Of a stretch of DNA of 64,000 nt, positions 9,159 through 16,705 are shown piece after piece (the first letter of the stretch is position 1; each line of letters begins with the position of its first letter). The notes under the pieces are model-generated. The model was given only the letters and a program-made list of their open reading frames with translations. It searched no databases and was not told where the DNA came from. A program made the translations under genes and the position numbers. The stretch lies in NCBI RefSeq assembly GCF_002561455.1, contig NZ_NTUP01000019.1, positions 42,606 through 106,605 of the forward strand, read 5' to 3'. Origin of the DNA: Bacillus sp. AFS015802 (lineage in GTDB: Bacteria; Bacillota; Bacilli; Bacillales; Bacillaceae_B).

Positions 9159-9193
9159 AGTGTTTTCCTCCTTTGGTTAATTGAAAATATGAG

Positions 9194-9216
9194 ATTCTCA
9201 TTGAGAATAATAATCA
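9194..9216. promoter_or_regulatory. Overlapping Fur-family dyads upstream of pfeT
   Basis: ATTCTCA-T-TGAGAAT (9194-9208) is a perfect 7-1-7 inverted repeat. TGAGAATAATAATCA (9202-9216) differs from the B. subtilis Fur box TGATAATNATTATCA at two positions. It lies 36-58 bases before the start codon. Confidence 0.55.
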
Positions 9217-9244
9217 ACGTCATTACCCCTATAAAACGACGAAA

Positions 9245-9269
9245 GCTGCCACCAGTGAAAGGTGACAGC
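9245..9269 (-). other. Hairpin in the presumed pfeT leader
   Basis: GCTGCCACC pairs with GGTGACAGC with one mismatch around a 7-base loop. It has no proper T run, so I do not call it a terminator. Confidence 0.35.
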
Positions 9270-9313
9270 AAAACGGCACGTGCTCTTAGCTGAAAGTATA
9301 TGAAGTTAGTAAT

Positions 9314-9328
9314 TTGTAATGATTATAA
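9314..9328. promoter_or_regulatory. PerR-like box
   Basis: TTGTAATGATTATAA differs from the PerR consensus TTATAATNATTATAA at one base. It is about 155 bases upstream of the pfeT start, next to a possible -10 TATACT on the minus strand. Confidence 0.65.
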
Positions 9329-9371
9329 TCTAATCCTACCACATGTATATGAGGATGGGAAGTGTTTTGTG

Positions 9372-10556
9372 CTAGTTATTCTGGGTTATTTCCCTACGCC
9401 TGTTCTGCAGGGAAAAGACGAGAAGGCTGACGAAAATCACCAGCATCATACAGGCGATCAAATAGAAGAAGCTTGATCCCTTGAACCAGTCGATGGTGAT
9501 CCCGCCGATGAAAGGACCAATCATGCTGCCGAAGCTGAAGAAGATTCCGCACATGATGTTCCCGGCAGGCAGTAATTCTTTCGGCAGAAGGTCGGTCATG
9601 TAGCTGATGCCGAGGGAAAACGTCGATCCGACGGCCATACCGGCCAGTGTAAAGCATATGAATAGTCCGATCGTGGACTCAGAAACGATTCCTGCCGCCG
9701 AGAAGCACAGGAAGCCGATCATCATGACAATGAGGAGGACATTCTGTCTACCGTATTTGTCGCTCAAAATGCCAAGGGGAACCTGTGAGATGATGCTTCC
9801 CACTGCAAACGCAGGCAGAAGGATCGCCACGGCTTCAATGGACAATCCGTTTCGCAGGGCGAAAACAGGGAAATTCCCATTTAATGAGGCCTCCAGGAAT
9901 CCATATCCGAGAGGCGGCAGCAGGGCGACCCATGCGTATTTGAGCACCTTTCCGAATCGCTGGAAAGACCCGAGAAACGAAGCACTTCCGATGTTTTGCT
10001 GTTCAGGGTATTCATTTTGTAATTTAAAGACAAACATCCACACCGTTAAGCTTAATAAGGAAGAGATGATGAATGGCAACGCCTGATGGATCGTGATGAG
10101 CTGTGTCATCATCGGGCCGACGGCGAATCCGATCCCAAAGGAAACCCCGTAAATGGATATGTTCCGTCCCCGATGCTCTTTTGGTGAAAAAGAGGTGATC
10201 CACGTCTGGGTGGCAAAGTGGAGCATGTGATCCCCGATGCCGATCAGCAGGCGGAGGATGAACCAGAACCAGAAGGATTTCCAGACCGGGAACAGTAAGA
10301 GTGATGCGGCGACGATGATTCCTCCGATGATGATCATCGGTTTGTATCCGATTTTCTGAAGCGGTCTTTCCATTAATGGAGAGGCCAGCAGGATTCCGAT
10401 GTAGAGGGCGGTGGCGTTCAAACCGTTCAGGGAGGAGGACAGGCCGTCCTGCTCGAATATGATGGCGATGAGGGGAAGGAGCATTCCCTGTGAGAAGCCC
10501 GAGATGGCGACGATCCCGACCAACACCCTGAAACGGAAGGCTAATGTTTGATTCAT
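9372..10556 (-). CDS. Major facilitator superfamily transporter
   Basis: The 394-residue protein has about twelve hydrophobic segments and the between-helix motif ILSDKYGRQNVLL near the start of the second half, typical of MFS drug or solute exporters. The short first loop carries PLMERPLQKIGYKP. The substrate is unknown. It is transcribed alone, towards pfeT. A weak GGGAG ribosome site precedes the ATG at 10556. Confidence 0.75.
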   Translation of the reverse strand: MNQTLAFRFRVLVGIVAISGFSQGMLLPLIAIIFEQDGLSSSLNGLNATALYIGILLASPLMERPLQKIGYKPMIIIGGIIVAASLLLFPVWKSFWFWFILRLLIGIGDHMLHFATQTWITSFSPKEHRGRNISIYGVSFGIGFAVGPMMTQLITIHQALPFIISSLLSLTVWMFVFKLQNEYPEQQNIGSASFLGSFQRFGKVLKYAWVALLPPLGYGFLEASLNGNFPVFALRNGLSIEAVAILLPAFAVGSIISQVPLGILSDKYGRQNVLLIVMMIGFLCFSAAGIVSESTIGLFICFTLAGMAVGSTFSLGISYMTDLLPKELLPAGNIMCGIFFSFGSMIGPFIGGITIDWFKGSSFFYLIACMMLVIFVSLLVFSLQNRRREITQNN

Positions 10557-10685
10557 TTGTCAAAACTCCCAATCGTAGTAAATATCTTCTTTGATGGTAC
10601 CCTCAATTTCATTGTTTGGCAATACGATGGGAATAGAGTAAAATCAAAACATCCACTAACATATTAAGGAAGGAATGATTAAGAA

Positions 10686-11069
10686 ATGGAATATAAGATG
10701 CAGGAAGGCGGATTTTACACAGATTTAGGGTTTGGGAAGCTGGAGGTATCGGGTAACGAAGAGTATGGCTTCCGCCCGTTCCAACTACTCGTATCATCCG
10801 TTGCCGTATGCAGCGGGGGAGTGCTCCGCCAAGTGCTGGAGAAAATGCGTATTCAATTTGACGACATCCACATCAAAGCCGACGTCACCCGCAACGAAGC
10901 CGAGGCTAACCGTGTCGAAGCCATTTCTCTCCACTTCACGATCAGAGGGACGGACCTTGACGAAGCGAAAATCGAAAAAGCCATGAAGCTCACACGCAAG
11001 AACTGCTCCATGGTGCAATCCGTAAAGGACAGCATCAAGATTGAAGAGACGTTTGAATTGGTTGGGTAA
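10686..11069 (+). CDS. OsmC-family thiol peroxidase-like protein
   Basis: The 127-residue protein matches the OsmC/Ohr fold in length and has its two conserved cysteines, in AVCSGGVL (about residue 42) and RKNCSMVQS (about 107). The family reduces organic hydroperoxides, so the likely role is cytoplasmic peroxide defence; many short Bacillus members are uncharacterised. AAGGAATG lies before the ATG. The codons for RGTDLD contain an exact copy of the dispersed 14-mer found in intergenic DNA. Confidence 0.8.
   Translation: MEYKMQEGGFYTDLGFGKLEVSGNEEYGFRPFQLLVSSVAVCSGGVLRQVLEKMRIQFDDIHIKADVTRNEAEANRVEAISLHFTIRGTDLDEAKIEKAMKLTRKNCSMVQSVKDSIKIEETFELVG
10945..10958 (+). repeat. Dispersed 14-mer inside the OsmC gene
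   Basis: Exact GAGGGACGGACCTT, read as part of codons for Arg-Gly-Thr-Asp-Leu. Confidence 0.7.
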
Positions 11070-11086
11070 AGTGATGGAGAGGGATG

Positions 11087-11284
11087 GAGGGACGGAACTC
11101 TGAGCAGCATCAATGTGGGAGGTCCTCCCCTCAAAAATGAGTGTTTTAAGTGAACGGCATCAATAAAAGAGGGACGGACCTCTGAATGGATAGAACCGTT
11201 AGCAGTCCACTATCCTTTCGAAGGTCCGTCCCTCAAAGCAGCGACAAGAACTACCCTTTTCCTCTGTTAAGAGGTCCGTCCCTC
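11087..11284. repeat. Cluster of four copies of the dispersed motif
   Basis: Forward variants are at 11087-11100 (GAGGGACGGAACTC) and 11169-11182 (GAGGGACGGACCTC). Inverted copies are at 11221-11234 (AAGGTCCGTCCCTC) and 11271-11284 (GAGGTCCGTCCCTC). Forward and inverted copies could fold into a 13-14 bp stem. The segment lies between convergent genes and has no ORF of its own. Confidence 0.75.
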
Positions 11285-11309
11285 TAAGGCGTCCCTCAAC
11301 ACCTACCCT

Positions 11310-11723
11310 TTACAGCTCCTGGGGTTCGCTGCCGGGTTTTTCGTAGTAGAGGATGGTTTTGGGGGTGAGCTTGAGAAGCTGGTATTCGGGATCATCGGGG
11401 CTTGCGATCCAGTGTTTGAGCTGGTCGTTCCAGAATCTTGCTTTTAGTTCCGGAGAGTTTTCGACCGAAGCCTCAGCCTCGATTTCTACATAGTGTTCGT
11501 GATCGGAATCACGGTCATACCCGAGCAGGATATGCACATGAGGGTTCTCTGCAATGTCTTCTGCTTTGTGGGCATGTTCGTTGGTTGCCGTGTACAGAGT
11601 AAGCTCGTCATGATCGAACATCATAAATCGTGAGTACGGTCTGTTGTCACGGATAGTGGCAAGGGTGCCGATTTTATGGTGGGAAAACAACTCTGTTATT
11701 TTATCTTTCAAGGTTTGTGCCAT
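11310..11723 (-). CDS. Pyridoxamine 5'-phosphate oxidase-fold general stress protein, YdaG-like
   Basis: The 137-residue protein has the split-barrel flavin-binding fold: IGTLATI, RPYSRFMMF, and ELTLYTATNEHAHKAEDI, which lines the flavin or PLP pocket. B. subtilis YdaG (general stress protein 26) has the same length and features. The true oxidase activity and substrate are unknown. The frame is open further upstream, but AGGAGG lies 7 bases before the ATG at 11723, so that start is chosen. It is divergent from the cax gene. Confidence 0.75.
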   Translation of the reverse strand: MAQTLKDKITELFSHHKIGTLATIRDNRPYSRFMMFDHDELTLYTATNEHAHKAEDIAENPHVHILLGYDRDSDHEHYVEIEAEASVENSPELKARFWNDQLKHWIASPDDPEYQLLKLTPKTILYYEKPGSEPQEL

Positions 11724-11810
11724 GGATATTCCTCCTAATTGGGTTCTATCTATAATGTGTCTAAACAGGCCAGTTTTAACCAAATATCTTACAAAGGATG
11801 GATCATAAAC

Positions 11811-12869
11811 GTGAATAAAGTATTTACTCTCCTTGTATTGGCAGGGGTTCCGGTTTCGGTGATCGGTTCCCTGCTTCATTGGCCCAGCGTCATCATGTTC
11901 GTCGTCTATTGTGTCACGATTATCGCCCTTGCCGCGTTTATGGGAAGAGCGACGGAAAGCTTAGCCGTCGTGTCGGGTCCACGTATCGGCGGCCTGTTAA
12001 ATGCGACGTTCGGGAATGCGGTCGAATTGATCATTTCCATTTTTGCCCTGAAGGCCGGTTTGATCGGGGTCGTTCTCGCCTCCCTGACAGGGTCTGTCCT
12101 GGGGAACCTGCTATTGGTCGCGGGGTTGTCCTTCTTCGTCGGGGGCGTGAAGTTCAAGCGCCAGAAATTCAATGTGTTCGATGCCCGTCATAATTCAGGA
12201 CTGCTCATGTTCGCCATCATCGTCGCCTTCGTCATCCCTGAAGTGTTCTCGATGGATATGAATGAAACGGGAACGATGAGTCTTTCCATCGGAATCTCGA
12301 TCATTTTGATTGCCTTGTACTTATTCGCCCTGTTTTTCAAACTCGTCACCCACCGCGGTGTGTATCAGAGTGAGAACAGCGAAGGGGCACATGGTCATGA
12401 TGAGGAGCCTGAGTGGAGCAAGGGAAAAGCATTACTCATCCTTGCGGCATCGACCCTTGCCGTCGCGTATGTATCTGAACGTCTTGTTCATACCTTTGAA
12501 GAGGTAGGGGAAGCGTTCGGTTGGAGTGAGCTATTCATCGGGGTCATCATCGTCGCCATTGTCGGAAATGCCGCTGAGCATGCATCAGCCGTCATCATGG
12601 CGTATAAAAACAAGATGGATGTTGCGGTGGAGATCGCCGTCGGTTCCACCCTTCAGGTAGCCATGTTCGTGGCACCAGTCCTGGTACTGGTTTCGTTATT
12701 CTTTGAAAAAAGCATGTCACTTGTGTTCACCCTGCCTGAACTGGTGGCCATGGTATCAGCGGTCTTACTTACCGTGGTCATCTCCAATGATGGGGAAACG
12801 AACTGGTTTGAAGGATTGACGCTACTTGCGGCTTACTTCATCATGGGGATCGGATTTTATTTACTATAA
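11811..12869 (+). CDS. cax: Calcium/proton antiporter, CaCA family (YfkE/ChaA-like)
   Basis: Eleven or so membrane helices with two family repeats. Each has the cation-binding alpha motif: GGLLNATFGNAVELI in the first half and GNAAEHASAVIMA in the second, with the key glutamates. A charged loop with EGAHGHDEEPE joins the halves. B. subtilis YfkE, a Ca2+/H+ exchanger, is almost the same length (351 versus 352). I take the GTG at 11811, which has AAAGGATGG upstream and starts directly at the first helix. The next gene is yfkD, as in B. subtilis. Confidence 0.9.
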   Translation: MNKVFTLLVLAGVPVSVIGSLLHWPSVIMFVVYCVTIIALAAFMGRATESLAVVSGPRIGGLLNATFGNAVELIISIFALKAGLIGVVLASLTGSVLGNLLLVAGLSFFVGGVKFKRQKFNVFDARHNSGLLMFAIIVAFVIPEVFSMDMNETGTMSLSIGISIILIALYLFALFFKLVTHRGVYQSENSEGAHGHDEEPEWSKGKALLILAASTLAVAYVSERLVHTFEEVGEAFGWSELFIGVIIVAIVGNAAEHASAVIMAYKNKMDVAVEIAVGSTLQVAMFVAPVLVLVSLFFEKSMSLVFTLPELVAMVSAVLLTVVISNDGETNWFEGLTLLAAYFIMGIGFYLL

Positions 12870-13199
12870 GTATGAAGTTAAGGCCAGGCACAATTTCTGA
12901 TTATCAGACTCTGCAAGATTTTAAAAGAACCATTCCAGTCACTGGGGATCGCCCAGTGATTGCCAAAGCAAAAAAAGCAGTGGAATCCTTCAACGGATTC
13001 CACTGCTTTTTTTAGGGAATGTAGGAATGATTGAAAACGCCAGCTTTGTAGGAGAAGCTGCGCTTTCTCTTCATTGATAGTATAAAATAAAAATTGAATT
13101 TTGTAAATATTCTTTCAAATAAAGTTTTTTGGATAAGGTTCATCTTCTAGGAAAAACTAACGGCAAACCCTTAAGCTATGATTGAAAGGAGTCACATTC
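12870..13199. other. Non-coding gap between cax and yfkD
   Basis: It contains a strong bidirectional terminator and an AT-rich stretch (13075-13130) that probably holds the yfkD promoter. No convincing ORF. Confidence 0.5.
12970..13013 (+). terminator. Bidirectional terminator after cax
   Basis: A perfect stem AGCAGTGGAATCC/GGATTCCACTGCT around TTCAAC or similar loop, flanked by an A run on the left and seven T on the right. Confidence 0.85.
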
Positions 13200-14042
13200 A
13201 TGAAACTAATGCGCACTGCTCTTATGGTCATTCTCGCATTTTTTGTTGCAACCACAGGACTTCACGCTGAAACCACTCCGAAAAAGGAAAGCAAGCCAAA
13301 AACGGAGAAAGCTCCGAAATCAACACAGGATACCAGTGTGAAAATCCCGAACTCAGTATTGAATATCGCCAAAGAAAATACGTATCCCAATTCGACACAG
13401 GATCAGCCGTATCTTCAACCCAGCGAGTGGAGCCAGGAACTGATCGAAACCTCCAATGTGAGAATCGAAAATCCGAACCTGATCCGCATGTTGAACGAAT
13501 CAACGGTCAATAAAGCACCGACGATCGGACTTCGTGCCACCATCTATCTGGGCGAATGGCCCCTGAACTATGCATCAACGGAAACCTCCCCGAATTGGGA
13601 GTACCAAAAGGTCAATACGAATTACTTCGATAACCGCGGAGGGAAATCAAACTATCAAATCCACTACGTCCAGGAAGCACAAAAGGTCGTAAAAGGTGGA
13701 CTGACAGCAAAGGTTCCCCATGCAGATGATGTGGAAAAAATGATGCTCATCAAAGCCATGGATAAATCCAAGCTCCCACTTGCCTTCCAAACCATCGTAG
13801 GGGCCGGTACGAAGAAGGATCAAGTGTACAATATCTCACCTAAACGACTCGGTTACCTGTACGCCTATGCACCTGCCATCAATGAAAAGGGGAAAGTGAC
13901 CTATGGGGAAGTATTCCTCGTCATGAAGGGAACCAAACGGTCAATCGTCGTGAAAAACGTGACGTCTCAAGGAGTCGGGGCATGGATACCAGTCCAGGAT
14001 CACGTCCACTTCGGTTTCATGGCAAGCGAAACACCAAGATAA
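13200..14042 (+). CDS. yfkD: YfkD-family secreted protein
   Basis: The 280-residue protein starts with a signal peptide (MKLMRTALMVILAFFVATTG, cleavage probably after LHA). A Lys/Pro/Glu-rich spacer follows, then a soluble domain conserved in Bacillus YfkD (PF14167). The function is unknown; export places it outside the membrane. The ATG at 13200 has AAAGGAG 8 bases upstream, whereas the TTG at 13182 has none. The position after the Ca2+/H+ exchanger is conserved with B. subtilis yfkE-yfkD. Confidence 0.82.
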   Translation: MKLMRTALMVILAFFVATTGLHAETTPKKESKPKTEKAPKSTQDTSVKIPNSVLNIAKENTYPNSTQDQPYLQPSEWSQELIETSNVRIENPNLIRMLNESTVNKAPTIGLRATIYLGEWPLNYASTETSPNWEYQKVNTNYFDNRGGKSNYQIHYVQEAQKVVKGGLTAKVPHADDVEKMMLIKAMDKSKLPLAFQTIVGAGTKKDQVYNISPKRLGYLYAYAPAINEKGKVTYGEVFLVMKGTKRSIVVKNVTSQGVGAWIPVQDHVHFGFMASETPR

Positions 14043-14052
14043 AGGTTTAACA

Positions 14053-14091
14053 AAGAGTGAAATCGGGTATATCCTAATTTCACTCTTTTAT
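14053..14091 (+). terminator. Terminator of yfkD
   Basis: AAGAGTGAAAT and ATTTCACTCTT form a perfect 11-bp stem, followed by TTATTATG. Confidence 0.8.
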
Positions 14092-14153
14092 TATGTCGAG
14101 TGATATGTTATAATAATTAGAATATTCTGAATTAACAAAGGAGGAACAATAAC

Positions 14154-14327
14154 ATGGAATACTTACTACTATTCGGAGGACTGCTGATCGCATTCATCAC
14201 ACTTCGCGTCTGGTTCGGGGCCAGAAGAGCCAAAATCTATGCCCAGATCAAAAAACAAAAATACAACGTCATGGAACCCGCACTCCATAAAGTCACCCAA
14301 ACCAACGACCGCAAACCCCTAGGATAA
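14154..14327 (+). CDS. 57-residue single-pass membrane protein of unknown function
   Basis: A short ORF with AAAGGAGGAA 9 bases before the ATG and its own terminator right after the stop. The protein begins MEYLLLFGGLLIAFITLRVW, one membrane helix, followed by a basic cytoplasmic tail (RRAKIYAQIKKQKY) and a short polar end. TATAAT at 14109 could be its -10. I do not recognise the family. It lies where B. subtilis carries yfkC, which encodes a much larger channel protein, so it is not an equivalent. Confidence 0.7.
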   Translation: MEYLLLFGGLLIAFITLRVWFGARRAKIYAQIKKQKYNVMEPALHKVTQTNDRKPLG

Positions 14328-14330
14328 AAG

Positions 14331-14362
14331 CACATCGGATAAATATCCGATGTGTTTTTTTT
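14331..14362 (+). terminator. Terminator of the 57-residue gene
   Basis: CACATCGGAT, loop AAAT, ATCCGATGTG, then eight T. Confidence 0.9.
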
Positions 14363-14383
14363 GAGTTTTTTGAGCATTTTTTT

Positions 14384-14396
14384 AGGGACGGACCTC
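14384..14396 (+). repeat. Dispersed motif copy (variant)
   Basis: AGGGACGGACCTC directly downstream of a terminator. Confidence 0.6.
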
Positions 14397-14455
14397 GGTT
14401 TTAGAGGTGGGAAGGCCGGTATATAAGGGTTTGTAGGTTGATTTCGAGTGAATAT

Positions 14456-14469
14456 GAGGGACGGACCTT
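14456..14469 (+). repeat. Dispersed 14-mer copy
   Basis: Exact GAGGGACGGACCTT, in the gap between convergent genes. Confidence 0.7.
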
Positions 14470-14522
14470 ATTCAAAAATCAAAGGCCCAAACCCAACACA
14501 GATTTGAGCCTTGATCTTCCTT

Positions 14523-15650
14523 TCAACGGGAAATCTTCGCTTCACGCTTCGAAAAGTCTATATCCTGATAATACATGGACTTAACGAGTACGTTTGGTCC
14601 GAGGCAGCGGGCCATGGGACAGTGGCAGTTCAATTCTTTCGCAAGGGGCTGTTCTTTCCACTTATCAAAAATGGCAGGCAGCGTATCCTTCGTGATATTC
14701 CCGAGTGGCGGGGTATCACCGAAGTCGGTGACGATGACATCGCCGGTGAAGATGTTCACGTTCAAACGGGAACGGCCGTCGGGGTCATTCCTAACGCTCA
14801 CATTTTTTGCCGAGTAAAGGTTCTTCAGGAATTCCAGATCCTCCTGTGAAGAGCTGCATGGATAGAAAGGCAGGGTCCCGAATAGCATCCATACATTCTC
14901 GTCGCGGAATGCTAAAATATCCCGGATGGCTTCACGGGTTTCTTCTAATGAAAGAGTCTCCAGGCTTGAAGCGAAGTCAGAAGGATACATGGGATGGATT
15001 TCGTGACGGCCGCATTTCATTTCATCGACAATCTGACGATGGATCTTTTCCAGGTACGGCAGGGTGTTTTTATTTAACATGGTTTCTGCCGAGACAAGGA
15101 CCCCGCGTTCTGAAAGGGCACGGCTGTTTTCAATCATGCGGTCGAACAGCTTCCGGCGCTGATCCCTCGTTGGTTTCCGTTCCATATTGGCAAACCCGAC
15201 ATCGATGAATTCGTCGATCGTTCCCCAGTTATGGGAGATGTGCAGGACATCAAGGTACGGGGCAATCATCAAATAGCGGTCAAGATCCAGGGTGAGATTC
15301 GAGTTAATTTGGGTATGTACGCCCCTGGAATGTGCATACTTGAGTAATGGAAGTACATAATTTTCTACGGATTTCTTGGACATCATCGGTTCCCCGCCGG
15401 TAATACTAAGGGAACGGAGAGTTTTGATATCGTCGAGTTTTCCGAGGATCAGTTCAATGGGCAGGGCACTCGGATCCTTCGGTGATAGGGTATAACCAAC
15501 TGCGCAGTGCTCGCATCTCATATTGCAGAGCGTCGTGGTGGTGAATTCGATATTGGAGAGCGTGATGTCACCATGCTCATCCACATCCAGGTAAGCCTCC
15601 CAAGGATCATGATCAATGGACATTTTCTTGGAGAGAGGTTCAGTTTTCAT
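14523..15650 (-). CDS. yfkAB: Radical SAM protein YfkAB
   Basis: The 375-residue protein carries the radical SAM cysteine motif CNMRCEHC (CxxxCxxC) about 48 residues in, then ITGGEPMMSK for SAM binding. The C-terminal part has further cysteines (NCHCPMARCLGP) that could hold an auxiliary Fe-S cluster. The product is unknown. An upstream ATG at 15683 lacks a ribosome site, while AAAGGAG lies 9 bases before the ATG at 15650, giving the length of B. subtilis YfkAB. It is divergent from yfkK. Confidence 0.85.
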   Translation of the reverse strand: MKTEPLSKKMSIDHDPWEAYLDVDEHGDITLSNIEFTTTTLCNMRCEHCAVGYTLSPKDPSALPIELILGKLDDIKTLRSLSITGGEPMMSKKSVENYVLPLLKYAHSRGVHTQINSNLTLDLDRYLMIAPYLDVLHISHNWGTIDEFIDVGFANMERKPTRDQRRKLFDRMIENSRALSERGVLVSAETMLNKNTLPYLEKIHRQIVDEMKCGRHEIHPMYPSDFASSLETLSLEETREAIRDILAFRDENVWMLFGTLPFYPCSSSQEDLEFLKNLYSAKNVSVRNDPDGRSRLNVNIFTGDVIVTDFGDTPPLGNITKDTLPAIFDKWKEQPLAKELNCHCPMARCLGPNVLVKSMYYQDIDFSKREAKISR

Positions 15651-15707
15651 TCGTAAAAGCTCCTTTATGATTAAGTCACTCATCCATTATTGAGAAAGGG
15701 CCAGCCC

Positions 15708-15736
15708 TTGTCAATCGGAAAGTTATTGGTTACCAT
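15708..15736 (+). promoter_or_regulatory. Sigma-A promoter of yfkK
   Basis: TTGTCA, 17 bases, TACCAT, about 30 bases before the yfkK start. Confidence 0.5.
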
Positions 15737-15765
15737 AGTAAACGTATTGAAAGGAGAGAGAACTC

Positions 15766-15948
15766 TTGGGTAAAGCTATCAACGATAAAGACTCACAAGT
15801 GAGCTATTTAAAACAACGCCTGAATCTGTTCGTCGACGTTCTGGACTCGATCGACCCCGAACAAGCGGACATTGACGATATCGATCGCCTGATCGCCATG
15901 ATCGATGACATAGAAGTAAAATGCGAGCAATTTAAGAAAAGTGAGTAG
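15766..15948 (+). CDS. yfkK: UPF0435/SE1561-family small protein, YfkK-like
   Basis: The 60-residue acidic helical protein (INDKDSQVSYLKQRLN, then IDPEQADIDDIDRLIAMIDD) matches the UPF0435 family, with a length and N-terminal motif like B. subtilis YfkK. The function is unknown; the heptad-like pattern suggests helical packing or a partner protein. The start is a TTG with AAAGGAGAG upstream. The yfkAB-yfkK neighbourhood is shared with B. subtilis. Confidence 0.82.
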   Translation: MGKAINDKDSQVSYLKQRLNLFVDVLDSIDPEQADIDDIDRLIAMIDDIEVKCEQFKKSE

Positions 15949-15977
15949 GAGTCCTGGATGGGGCTCTTATTTTTTTG

Positions 15978-15991
15978 GAGGGACGGACCTT
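15978..15991 (+). repeat. Dispersed 14-mer copy
   Basis: Exact GAGGGACGGACCTT, 30 bases after the yfkK stop, preceded by a T run. Confidence 0.7.
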
Positions 15992-16176
15992 GGATGGTGT
16001 GGGGTGTCGAGACCGGTCCTGGGTGGCCGGAGGCGGAATATGTCATTTTTTGTAGAAACGGTTGACAACCCACGCAGTTCAACCCATTCACCCCGTAAAG
16101 ACCTGCCCCAAGCAGGATTTCCCCGCCAAAACGTCTAACTTTAATATAAAACCATCTATTAAAGGAGCGACACCCC

Positions 16177-16623
16177 ATGATCATCACCCCCATTAAAAAA
16201 CATCAAAGCGAGCAGGCGAAAAATGTCATACTTTCCGGGTTCCTCGAACGGTTCGGATTCATCGACCACACCCTGAACCCAGATATCCATGACATCACAC
16301 TTGAGTATGACGGCACGCAGCATCATTTTTTTGTCGGGAAAGAAAAGGACGACATCATCTGTACAGGCGCAATCCGGCAAGAAGCGGAAGATACGTATCA
16401 GATCGTGAGGATGTCGGTGCTATCCTCCTTCAGAAAGCGTGGACTAGGTGGCATCATGCTCAAACATCTGGAAGAAAAAGCACACTCCCTTGGCGCACGA
16501 AAGCTCATTCTTGAAACGAATAAGCAGTGGGCCGACGCCATCCAATTTTACGAAAAAAACGGTTATACATATAAGTCAGAAGACGAGATTTCGTGTTATT
16601 ACGAGAAGGAAATTCCATTGTGA
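16177..16623 (+). CDS. GNAT-family N-acetyltransferase
   Basis: The 148-residue protein has the GNAT core: a strand with YQIVRMSVLSSFRKRGLGG, whose RKRGLGG loop binds the pyrophosphate of acetyl-CoA, then LETNKQWADAIQFYEKNGY, the usual motif B helix. The N-terminal half (residues 1-60) forms the substrate side and is not diagnostic. AAAGGAG lies 8 bases before the ATG. It is a single gene between yfkK and the fumarase gene. The substrate is unknown. Confidence 0.78.
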   Translation: MIITPIKKHQSEQAKNVILSGFLERFGFIDHTLNPDIHDITLEYDGTQHHFFVGKEKDDIICTGAIRQEAEDTYQIVRMSVLSSFRKRGLGGIMLKHLEEKAHSLGARKLILETNKQWADAIQFYEKNGYTYKSEDEISCYYEKEIPL

Positions 16624-16629
16624 AATCCC

Positions 16630-16658
16630 TTTCAATCTCATTCTTATAGGAGTATAAT
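16630..16658 (+). promoter_or_regulatory. Sigma-A promoter of the fumarase gene
   Basis: TTTCAA, 17 bases, perfect TATAAT, ending 47 bases before the start codon. Confidence 0.6.
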
Positions 16659-16705
16659 AATGAATGAAAATTGAGACTGTTTGAGATCTTTAGAGGGGGA
16701 GAACG

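Noticed and set aside
9159..9340. NiCo (czcD) riboswitch upstream of the metal ATPase
   Set aside because: One imperfect hairpin is present, but not the four-way junction with conserved G-rich loops. PerR and Fur-like boxes explain control better.
11087..11284. CRISPR array made of the repeated GGGACGGACC motif
   Set aside because: Copies are 14 bases, irregularly spaced, in both orientations, and no cas genes are present.
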